Source: Ilex aquifolium
Taxonomy: Eukaryota; Streptophyta; Magnoliopsida; Aquifoliales; Aquifoliaceae
Direction of reading: 5' to 3'
DNA length: 64,000 nt
Assembly: GCA_951799425.1 (NCBI GenBank)
Contig: OX637391.1
Span: 18,772,551-18,836,550 of the forward strand
Both the position numbers and the translations under genes were made by a program. Shown here one piece after another: positions 1 through 8,182 of the stretch. Every line of letters starts with the position of its first letter. Within the stretch, counting starts at the first letter, position 1. The notes under the pieces were generated by a model. The model was given only the letters and a program-made list of their open reading frames with translations, did no database searches and was not told the origin of the DNA.

Positions 1-373
1 ACTTAATTCAAAAGAATTATTGAATAAGTTACAGATATTAATAAATATTGAGATCCACATTCAATGTAATGAATATGAATAATTAAGTCAGTACATTATA
101 TTAGTAAATTAGATTCAAATAACATTACTCTTAATTTTAGTGGGAAACCACAACTGGTAAACAAGTTTACCGAACTAAGTATTACTATTGAATCTTCACC
201 TAAATCCAATAATGCTTCTAATGTGTTTGGTAGAATGGAAAAATGAGAGAATGAAAAATAAAAGAATATGAAGTATGAGACGCTAAGTTTTCCTTGGGAA
301 AATATGCAACTGAGCTTCTGTAGTTGGTAGCAAGTGATTTGAAATTTTGGTTACTACTTTACAACATAGTAAG
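1..373. other. Flanking AT-rich sequence, no gene seen
   Basis: AT-rich DNA to the left of the first LTR. I see no coding region with family resemblance, no inverted repeat and no RNA gene. The last five bases (GTAAG, 369-373) may be the left target duplication of the adjoining LTR element; the right flank reads GTAAC, a 4/5 match. Confidence 0.5.
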
Positions 374-865
374 TGACAACCCCAAGTCCGACTATACTTG
401 GGCTCAGTTCATGGGTTAAGCTCAAATCATCAAAAGACAGATCAAGCTTAACTCATGACCTTAGTTCAATTCAAAGCCCAAGAGTTCAGGAAGAGTCAAC
501 GTACGTGGAAGAGCAATCATCAGGATAGCAATTTCTCCAAGATAGTGTCCATCTCCAATTGTAATTATCCTCCCCAATAAATTAGTAGTCCAACCTTCAC
601 GTCACCGCCATATCTAGGGCTCTATGCCTGTAAATTGTAAACCCCCTACACATAGGGGCAGATCACACACACCTCATCTTGAGTGTACTCTTGCTCTCTC
701 TCTCTCTCTCTCTCTTACTACTTGTATTCTCTCATTAATAGAGTTCTTCGGCCATCGTTGTCGCCTTCAGCGGTTAGGTCACTCAGACCCAACCACTCAA
801 TCTTTGTCTCTTATTATTAATTGTTTCATTAATTGATTGTGCATAACCTATTTTGTATATCATCA
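374..865 (+). repeat. Left LTR of the outer element
   Basis: 492 bp, TGACAACCCC...CATCA. It aligns along its whole length with 3710-4163 plus 23484-23536, sharing blocks such as CACATAGGGGCA and TATTAATTGTTTCATTAATTG. It carries a CT microsatellite (694-715) that is much shorter in the right copy. Confidence 0.85.
694..715. repeat. (CT)n microsatellite
   Basis: About eleven uninterrupted CT units inside the left LTR. The matching site of the right LTR (about 4030-4042) has only four or five units, so the tract changed length after insertion. Confidence 0.9.
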
Positions 866-2029
866 GTTTGGCACAGTCTGTGGGAAACGATTTGATTCTC
901 ACCCTACAGTCTTCATACCTGCAATGACAATCACAACTAGATCCATGAACCACTAAGCGGAATATGATCCACTACATTACGACGAGGTCCCGCCACCACC
1001 GACGAACCCCATCCTTGAATCCCAACAATTGTTGGAGACCATTCAACAGCTGGTTAACCAGAACCAGTAGATCCTCACGTTGATGCTTGATGGGAGTCTT
1101 CAGGGAATCACTTCCCAACATTAGGAAGGAGAAAGGCCCCCTAGCACCAAGATGGCAACCCTCCTTCCCAAGAGGACGAGGGGAAAAATCGGCATAGGGA
1201 CCACGAAAGCTGCACGAACAACCCCACTCGTGATATTCTCATCCATTGGAACGAGAAAATCAAGGAGGTAAACACCAACTCGTTTACGTGTACAACGCCA
1301 TGAAGGTTGAGGAATACATGAATGTTGAGGATGTTGCCAAAGCAAGGCGAGTTGAGTCCTCACGTAGAGGGGAATACAAAAAAGTAGACACAAGAAAATT
1401 CTACTTCTTCACTAATTTGTGGTTAAAATTCAAATTTAGTAAAAACAAGCATTTTTTGGGAAATTTTGGTGCCCAAACTGTTGTAGACTATTTAATTGTA
1501 GTAGATTTCGAAAAAATACCTGTATTAAAAAAAAATTGCCTCAAACAGATAACCGAGTGCAAAGTTATAACCGCTCAAAGTTTTGTCATTTCTTCATAAT
1601 TTTCTAATACTCCACTCAATGCTAGTGCCCAGCGCTAGTGCTCAGTGCCAACGTCGCGCGCCCAGCTTCCAACGCCTGCGCCTGCGCCCAACGCTTGCTC
1701 CTAGCCCTCGCTTCCAGTGCCTGCACACCCACGCGCCCTTGACTTGGCGCCTATCTCCTCGCCCATCTGCGAGCCCTTGCCTTGACGCCTACGCACCCTT
1801 GCCTTGGCAGATACATGTACGCCCTTGTCTTGACACCTACCTCCTCGCTCGCTTGGGCACACTTCCCGCATCGCGTGCCCTGCTCATCCAATAGTGCCCT
1901 CGGTGCTTGTTGTCACCCCTCCTAGAGCATCAAGTGACCTCGCCTTCTGCGCTCGACGCCCATGCACTGTCGGCTCTATCCTACCGACACTCTTTGGCTA
2001 CCCTCACTGTCTTCTTCGTCTCTTGGGAG
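866..2029 (+). other. Decayed 5' internal region with a GC-rich repeat island
   Basis: The stretch after the PBS (about 924-1400) reads like the start of a gag region: a glutamine/asparagine-rich segment with a run of prolines. It is not open for any useful length. From about 1620 to 1900 the base composition changes sharply to GC-rich, built of short degenerate copies of words like GCCCTTGCCTTGACGCC. That island codes for nothing I recognise. It may be a captured or expanded repeat. Confidence 0.5.
869..885 (+). promoter_or_regulatory. Primer-binding-site-like sequence
   Basis: TTGGCACAGTCTGTGGG lies three bases after the LTR end. It resembles the TTGGCGCCGTCTGTGGG type common in plant Tat-like gypsy elements. 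It is only a near match, and I cannot name the primer tRNA with certainty. Confidence 0.6.
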
Positions 2030-2570
2030 AGAGCCTCCAAAATCCTCAAAAGCTTGACCTCATTCTGCCTCTACCCTCACGCAAGCAGCCTCAGTCCCCA
2101 ACTTAACAGCTCTCCCACGAGTCGCCAAAAGGTCGACCTCTTTATGTCTCTGCTTTCATGTAAGCAGCCTTAATCTCCAGCTTAGTGGCTTTCTCGTGAG
2201 TCGCTAGAAGCTCGACCTAACTCTGCCTCTACTCTTATGCAAACAGTCTCAATCCCCAGCTTAGCGACTCTCTCGCGAGTCGTTAAAAGCTCGGCCTCAC
2301 TCTGCCTATGCTCTCACGCAAGCAGCCTCAATCTTCAGCCTAGTGGCTATCTCATGAGTCTTCATAAGCTCGGCCTAACTCTACCTTTACTCTTATATAA
2401 GCAGTCTCAGTATCCAACTTAGCGGCTCTCTCGCAAGTCGCCAGAAGCTCGACCTAACTCTATCTCTACTCTCACGCAAGCAACCTCAGTCCCCAGCTTA
2501 ACGACTCTCTCACGAGTGGCCAGAAGCTCGGCCTAACTCTGTCTCTACTCTCACGGCTTGGCCTCAAGAG
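2030..2570. repeat. 79-bp minisatellite, about seven copies
   Basis: The word AGCTCG (variants AGCTTG, AGGTCG) recurs at 2051, 2130, 2209, 2288, 2367, 2446 and 2525, exactly 79 bp apart each time. Each unit also carries a CTCACGCAAGCAGCCTCA-like core and a CTCTCGCGAGTCGCC-like palindrome. The period is not a multiple of three, so the array as a whole is not coding. On the minus strand single units read like a charged helical segment, so the unit may have come from a coiled-coil region of the antisense ORF nearby. Confidence 0.9.
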
Positions 2571-2656
2571 GTGTTGCTTTCTCATGAGCTAACCTCAACT
2601 GCTCCTCAACATACTGGTGTGTCTGCCTCTCTTTTGCCAAAACTCTTGACATCTTA

Positions 2657-3061
2657 TCAAGTTTGAGAGTCCTCAAAGGCATGGAAAAGCCACAACCATC
2701 TACGAATATCCGAAGGCAAGAATGTCAGTATGACCAAAACATACAGAAGACAAGGTTGCACAGAAAAACAAGGTATCATAGCAAAGCCCTCTATAGCGGT
2801 ATCGATGATACCCTCAAGACCCCAAGAGCCGACCTCTCTAATATCCGAGAATGTCAAAAGCCTCCAAAGTCGCTCCTTAGCCAAATTCACGTCTTGCAGC
2901 ATAGACATTAGGCCACTATTGGAATTAGGACAATTATATAGAGCTCCGATCTTAGTGAAAGTCTGCACATGAGTCTCAATATCTAAAGTAGTCCTAGGAC
3001 CAACCCTAAGACTCAAATAGGTCACATGTTGAGAAAGAGCGAGAGCACCATTAGACCTCAA
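2657..3061 (-). pseudogene. Antisense extra ORF of the outer element (unknown family)
   Basis: A 134-residue open stretch runs opposite to the LTR orientation, between the minisatellite and the 3' LTR. It looks like real protein: it includes ERLWRLLTFSDIREVGSWGL, a hydrophobic block and FLPSDIRRWLWLFHAFEDSQ near its end. I do not recognise the family. Extra ORFs, often antisense and lying near the 3' LTR, are known in plant Tat-lineage elements, and place and direction fit that. It is a decayed piece of something longer. Similarity to the plant mobile domain is possible but I cannot show it. Confidence 0.5.
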
Positions 3062-3709
3062 CTTCGGAGAAACGTAGGCCCATCAGACCTAAACTAGGAA
3101 GCACTAAGGGCATCAGATCTCGCCCTCTTAGAAGGAGGGAAATTCGTCATCCTAGTGACATATAGAGTCTCCGTCATTGATCTATCAACCATGGGATCAC
3201 CTGTTTAGTTTAAATAAAAAAGAGAATTTTCAAAAATTGAAGACATCATCAATTTGCCTGGGTCCTCTATGGTGTCGCCCATGGCACCGCCTAGCCTCGT
3301 GCCTTCCCTGGTGTTACCCAGGTTCATATCTATGGCTCCATCTAAGCTTCTCTCCCTTTCCAAGGTGCCACTCGCCAAAGCATCTCCATCTCCTTGGGCA
3401 GAAGTGTTCGTGCCTCTTTTCATCCTCTCTCTATTGCTTGTGGAAGGAAGAAAAAGAATGGCACTGCCCTAGTTCTAATCAGGAAAAAGGGTTTGAGAGA
3501 CCCAACAGACAAATTTGTTTGCTAGCATAGTGGGTCTCTAGCAATGGCGCTACCAAACGAAAAAATAAGTTTCGACCATGAAATGGAGAGGAAAACTGAA
3601 GAGAAGAAGCCACCATGTGGAACAAGATACCTTGATCTGCCCAAATGAAGGAACTCACTCATGCCCTCAACCCCTTATCACTACTACAGCTTAGGTCATG
3701 GGGGAAAAA
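3062..3709 (+). other. 3' internal region and polypurine tract
   Basis: No intact coding region. The minus strand keeps short open stretches that probably belonged to the antisense ORF. The last ten bases (GGGGGAAAAA, 3700-3709) abut the right LTR and are its polypurine tract. Confidence 0.65.
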
Positions 3710-4163
3710 TGACGAGCCCAAATCCAACTATACCTAGGCCTAATTCATGGGTTAAGCTCAAATCATCAAAAGGTATGCCAAGCTTAGCTCATGACCTCAG
3801 TTCAATTCAAATCTCAAGAGTTCAGGAAGATTCAATGCACGTGGGAGAACAATCATCGGGATAGCCACTTCTCCAAGATAGTGCTCATCCCCAATTATAG
3901 CTATCCTCCCTGATAAATTAGTAGTTTGGCCTTCACGTCACAACCATATCTAGGGATCTATGGCTATAAATTGTAAAGCCCCCTACACATAGGGGCAAAT
4001 CATACACACCTCACCTTGAGCGTACTCTTGATCTCTCTCTCCTACTACCTTGTACTCTCTCATTAATAGAGCCGACAACCGTCGCCGCCTTCAGTGGTTA
4101 GGTCATCCAAACTCAATCACCCAATCTTTGTCTCTTATTATTAATTGTTTCATTAATTGCTTT
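3710..4163 (+). repeat. Right LTR of the outer element, first part
   Basis: Begins TGACGAGCCC and aligns with the left LTR up to the GCTTT where the chromovirus array inserted. It continues at 23484. Divergence from the left copy is large (many substitutions and small gaps), so this element is much older than the array. Confidence 0.85.
4159..4163. repeat. Target site duplication, left (GCTTT)
   Basis: GCTTT stands directly before the first TGTAACACCCC of the array and is repeated directly after the last LTR at 23479-23483. No other junction inside the array has it. Confidence 0.9.
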
Positions 4164-4470
4164 TGTAACACCCCGCATTTTCGTTCATATAGATATATAG
4201 ATATAGCAAATAATGGTTGTAAAGATGTGGATAGGGGTATTGAAGTGTGTTTGAACTTTGTAAATTTGAAAAGTAAAGATTTAAAATGTTAATGAAAATC
4301 ATAGTTGAAATTTAGTTTTAGTGAGTGAAAATATAAAATGTTAGGTCCTATAACTTGTATTAGATAGGTTTGGTGTATAAATATGTGTTGGAGAGGCTTG
4401 TGATGGATTTGGTTAGTTTTGGAATGGATTGGAAATGGAAAACAAAAGAAATAGGCAAAACTGGGTAAAT

Positions 4471-4596
4471 GGTACCAGTACTGGGTACCGGTACCATACA
4501 GTACCGGTACTGTGTACCGGTACTTCGAATCCAGAAGGTTTGGGGTACCGGTACTGAGTACCGGTACCATACAGTACAGGTACTGGGTACCGGTAC
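4471..4596. repeat. GGTACC/ACCGGT palindrome tract in LTR1
   Basis: 126 bp packed with overlapping perfect palindromes GGTACC and GTACCGGTAC, in two blocks parted by a short spacer with TTCGAATCCAGAAGG. It lies upstream of the TATA box, in the presumed U3. The same tract is at 10192-10317 and 15913-16038; LTR4 has a 97-bp version at 21633-21729. Confidence 0.9.
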
Positions 4597-4643
4597 GATC
4601 CGTCTGACGCCGCTAAACAGTTAAAAAGTCGGGATTTTTGTGT

Positions 4644-4650
4644 TATAAAA
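4644..4650 (+). promoter_or_regulatory. TATA box of the array LTR
   Basis: TATAAAA in GTGTTATAAAACCCATCCC, followed about 30-40 bases later by a pyrimidine-rich stretch suited to transcription start. Identical copies are in LTR2, LTR3 and LTR4. It is the best core promoter candidate in the LTR. Confidence 0.6.
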
Positions 4651-4809
4651 CCCATCCCACATCCCATTTGCCCCATTTCTTCATCTCCCTCTTACCCTAA
4701 CCCTCCTAGAAACCCTTAGAGAGAAAGATAAAACTCAAGATAAAAAGGAAAGACAAAGGGTTCACAAGTGATTCAAGACTCAAACCCTAGGTTTCTTCAA
4801 GAGCATAAG

Positions 4810-5858
4810 GTAGGGGATTTCTTCTCTTTCTCTTACATTGATGTTAGGGTTAATAAATATGTATGTTTGATTCTTAATGATATGTATTTGTTATGGCTCC
4901 ATTGTTTCTTGGTTTTTTTTCAATTGTTAACATGTTTTACACAAAGTTAGGGTTGTATACCCATGAAATCCCTCTTTTGTTTGAAAAACTCTAGTTTTCA
5001 AGAGTGATGGGTTTTCCTCTTGAACTCTTCCTTTATTCTTGATTTCAAAATCATAGTGTTTTGTGTTGAGTAATAAAATGATATTGTTGTGATCTCTTGC
5101 ATTTTCTTTGTTGGTTATTGAAAATGACACATGCTTAAATTGGGGATTTTTAAGATATTCTTGTAAATTGTGAAATTGGGTTTGGTATTGTATCTCTTAT
5201 GAGTGTGGGATGACCATGGGTGGCCTTTGACGAGATATCGTAGAGTGGGTAGACGTGTTGCTTGCTCCGTGAGGGTTGGCATTTCTCCTACCACTCGTAG
5301 TGGGGTTAGTGCTTTGGTAAGACTAAACCGCTATTGCTCACGGGTGCCGTGTAAGAGGGTTAGTATACTAATACCTGGGTTGGATACGTCACTGCCATTG
5401 GTGTGGCATACGCCCTTCCTAAAGGATGGATATCTTTGATAAGATTTGTGTGGGTGTGTGTGGGTTAGATATTACTCAATGTGTCGATTCATGGGGTTTG
5501 CCTTACATCATGTTTGAGATACACATACATATTGATGGATTGTTGTGTTATTGTGGAAAATGGTTTCCTACAAGGACTTGTGGGAGTATGGGATTCCACA
5601 AGGTCTTGTGGGAAAATGGTTTATATTTTAGAAAATGGATATGTATTGAATCTTGGTTTCTTTTACTGTTTATGTAAATTACTGTTGCTACTTAAACTTG
5701 AGATCCATTTTAAAATGTCCTTGTTTTACTTCAAAGATTATGTATGCTATTTGTAAAATGAGACCGGCCATTTTATATGTTTTTATAAACCTTGTTTGAG
5801 TTTGGGAAGATTTTGCTACAGAGCTTCGTGCTCATCCCCTACAATTAATATTTTTCAG
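4810..5858 (+). other. Possible leader intron inside LTR1
   Basis: Donor context GCATAAG/GTAGGGG and acceptor context ATATTTTTCAG/ATTTGG bracket 1,049 bp of T-rich DNA. The solo LTRs at 27846, 39576 and 44001 have donors and acceptors at matching places. Splicing is inferred from sequence only. The same segment exists in LTR2, LTR3 and LTR4. Confidence 0.45.
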
Positions 5859-6349
5859 ATTTGGCTTTAGAGGAAGAGCTCGGTGTGAATGAGCCGGGCC
5901 TTGGGGAAGCTTCCTTGGAGGGGTACCTAGATCCCGAATGGGACATCTAGAGATATAGCTTATTTTGTTCTAAACTAGGAGATTTATTTCTGAACAATGT
6001 AAAGTCTAGATTCTTTTGGAACTCCGCTGCGATATATTCATGTAATTCTTTTGGGGAATGTAATTGCCATATCTGGCCTATTCTTTTGTGATAATGTTAA
6101 GGATAGTATAGATGGTAAATAGAAATTCTATTGTTATTGGATGGTTAAATGGACCCTGTGTGGTCAAGTTAATAGAATTACACAGGTTGTGATTTTTGGG
6201 TGGAGCTTCTTGTACAAAGGAGACTCTGCCCAAATTTTGTTAAAAATTAAGAATGTTTCTTATTTGATGGATATATATTTAGTGCTCTCATGATGTGAAT
6301 GTTTTAGAATGTAATGCCGTCCAGGGTGGTATTTGGGGTGTTACAAAGT

Positions 6350-6361
6350 TGGTATCAGAGC
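6350..6361 (+). promoter_or_regulatory. Primer binding site, initiator tRNA-Met type, unit 1
   Basis: TGGTATCAGAGC, the classic plant tRNA-Met(i) primer site, four bases after the LTR end. The identical site is at 12071-12082 (unit 2) and 17792-17803 (unit 3). LTR4 is followed by the target duplication instead. Confidence 0.93.
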
Positions 6362-6533
6362 TTAGGCTTTAGGTCTTACATGGGAGCTGTAGGTTATGGA
6401 TCACCACTAGAGCCTTAGGACTAGGTTGGATAAAAATTCTTGAGTTAGATTTTCACACGTCCTATGTTCTAGATTAAAGTGATAGTGGGATATCTTGTAC
6501 ATCAATGAACTAAGTTGTATATTGATGTGCAGG

Positions 6534-7808
6534 ATGGACGGTGAACGTGTACGTGGACGAGGGCGTGGTCGTGGTCGTGGAGGGCAAACAAACCCACCAC
6601 CGCCACCACCTCCCGATGCAATTAATGGCATCTATCAGTGTTTGAGGGAGCTCACCACTCTGGTACAACACCAGAATGGGAACAACCATAACGGTGGGGC
6701 TCCTCCACTAGCCCAAGTACCGGGCAACGGAGAGGAGAATAGGAGAATGGTAGTTCTCCGAGAGTTTCTGAGGCAACACCCGCCTACTTTCCAAGGGAGC
6801 TCTAACCCTTTGGATGCGGATAAATGGATCCGCCGAGTGAAGAAGATATGTGATGGCATGGGGATAGCCGAGGATCTTCGGGTCGGCTTGGCGACTTATC
6901 AATTCGAGGGGGAGGCCGACCATTGGTGGGACTCAGTGAAAAGAAGGAGGACCACAGATGCACTCACTTGGGAGGAATTTGACCAAATTTTCCAAGACAA
7001 GTACTTTCCGGAATCAGTAAGAGACAGAATGAAGGCCGATTTCCTTGCTCTCCGACAGGGCAGTAGGACAGTGATCGAGTACGAGAGGAGTTTCGATGAG
7101 CTATCCCGTTATGCTACAGAGTTTATATCTACTGAGGCCAGCAGGGCCAAGCGCTTTGAGCAGGGCTTGAGGCCTGCTATCCGGGAGAAGCTGGTGGCTC
7201 TCAAGATCCGGGAGTATGGGGACCTAGTTGACCGAGCTGCATTGGTGGAGAGAGATATAGAAGACAGCCAGCAGCGACAGAGCTTCGCGAGAGGAGGTCC
7301 GATCAGGACGGACCCTAGCACCAGTGGAGTGCAGCGAGCAGCACCATACCGAAGTCCAGACCAGGCAGGTGGACAGAGACTTCTGACAGCTCGAGGAGAT
7401 GAAGTGACTCAGACTAGAACAAGAACTGACCCGCGCCAATGCTTTGCATGCGGAGAGTATGGGCACTTCAAACATAGATGCCCCTCGTTTCCACCAAGGA
7501 CCAAACAAGCAACCGAGCAAGTACCAGCAAACAAGCCACCTCTACAAAGGCCAGCACAGCAGATACCTCAGATAGCTCGAGGAGCGAGAGGCGTACCAGA
7601 GAGAGTAGGCACGGATGCACGCCGATGCTTCGCCTGTGGAGGTGTTGGGCACTTCAAAGATAATTGTCCATTGCTTTCCACCAAGACCAACCAAGTAACT
7701 GAGCGAGTGAATGCAAACAGGCCACCGCTACGACAGCCACTACCACCCCAGAGACCGTTACAAGCTCAAGCCCCCGGCGCGCCAATCATGGAAGGGTTTT
7801 TGCTTTGA
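6534..7808 (+). CDS. gag: Gag polyprotein, unit 1
   Basis: 424 residues, intact. Gag packages the RNA into virus-like particles in the cytoplasm. The N-terminus is an RG-rich run (about residues 5-17) followed by a proline run. A retrotransposon Gag domain covers about 97-240, with the ADHWWDSVKRR and YFPESVRDRMKADF motifs. Two CCHC zinc knuckles, CFACGEYGHFKHRC (303-316) and CFACGGVGHFKDNC (365-378), sit in duplicated segments of 62 codons. The frame is open from 6495, but I take the ATG at 6534 because it directly follows a TGATGTGCAG/G acceptor-like site and starts the RG-rich region. The stop overlaps a protease-like remnant. Confidence 0.88.
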   Translation: MDGERVRGRGRGRGRGGQTNPPPPPPPDAINGIYQCLRELTTLVQHQNGNNHNGGAPPLAQVPGNGEENRRMVVLREFLRQHPPTFQGSSNPLDADKWIRRVKKICDGMGIAEDLRVGLATYQFEGEADHWWDSVKRRRTTDALTWEEFDQIFQDKYFPESVRDRMKADFLALRQGSRTVIEYERSFDELSRYATEFISTEASRAKRFEQGLRPAIREKLVALKIREYGDLVDRAALVERDIEDSQQRQSFARGGPIRTDPSTSGVQRAAPYRSPDQAGGQRLLTARGDEVTQTRTRTDPRQCFACGEYGHFKHRCPSFPPRTKQATEQVPANKPPLQRPAQQIPQIARGARGVPERVGTDARRCFACGGVGHFKDNCPLLSTKTNQVTERVNANRPPLRQPLPPQRPLQAQAPGAPIMEGFLL

Positions 7809-8182
7809 CTCAACAAGAGGAAGATGCCTCCAACACCATTGTGGAAGGTATTGTTCTTCTTTACCATTCTTGGGCCCGAATTACATTGGATACCTATGCG
7901 ACTCATTCTTTTATACGTACTGTGGACGCTGTAGAATTGGGATTGGGTTCCGAGGAGCTAGAACATGCTTTATATGTTGACTTGCCTACGAGAGAACAGG
8001 GGGATACCAGGCTGGTCTGTAAGGGTTACGTGCAGGCGGATTACATTTCAGTTACCAGTAGGTTTACTTATATGTATTTCTTTGACTCTAATTTATATCT
8101 ACTTGCTAGGGAATCATCATGTCTTGCCATTCTGGATAATACTACCTTGTCCCAAAATATATTATGGTGGGGTAAACCCTAA
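7805..8182 (+). pseudogene. Protease-like remnant, unit 1
   Basis: A 125-residue open stretch overlapping the end of gag in another frame. The beginning resembles the chromovirus retropepsin region: TQQEEDASNTIVEGIVLL, then LDTYATHSFIRTVDAVELGL where related elements have the aspartate of the D-(S/T)-G-A-T-HSFI motif. It is divergent and probably inactive. It runs out into the AT-rich spacer. Confidence 0.6.

Larger units (their letters stand above)
4164..6345 (+). repeat. Array LTR1 (2,182 bp)
   Basis: Starts TGTAACACCCCGCATTTTCG and ends GGGGTGTTACA, so its tips form an inverted repeat. Inside are a palindrome tract (4471-4596), a TATAAAA box (4644-4650), a possible leader intron (donor AAG/GTAGGG at 4810, acceptor TTTTTCAG at 5858), and near the 3' end a motif shared with other LTR families here (6179-6236). 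It differs from LTR2, 3 and 4 at two positions, 4292 and 4341. Confidence 0.92.

Noticed and set aside
1583-2173. Serine/leucine-rich plus-strand frames over the GC-rich island and minisatellite
   Set aside because: They follow the repeat composition; the 79-bp period shifts frame at each unit, and no family matches.
2030-2570. Regularly spaced repeats considered as a CRISPR array
   Set aside because: The whole 79-bp unit repeats, with no unique spacers, and the context is a plant retroelement.
3177-3530. 117-residue plus-strand frame before the right LTR of the outer element
   Set aside because: It overlaps open stretches on the minus strand that fit the antisense ORF better; composition is odd and no match was recognised.
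4413-4676. Open frames on the minus strand over the GGTACC tract (YRYPVPV-like peptides), repeated in each LTR
   Set aside because: They are the chance translation of a palindromic repeat tract in noncoding LTR sequence; composition is low complexity and no family fits.
4688-4712. Telomere-like words (CCCTAACCC) in the LTR leader
   Set aside because: Only one or two imperfect units; no telomeric array.
5203-5756. Several 78-91 residue frames inside the array LTRs
   Set aside because: They recur only because the LTR recurs. They overlap each other in different frames, lie in the possible intron, and resemble no protein.
6407-6631. Minus-strand frame rich in glycine and proline/arginine opposite the gag start
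   Set aside because: It is the shadow of the RG-rich and proline-rich start of gag.
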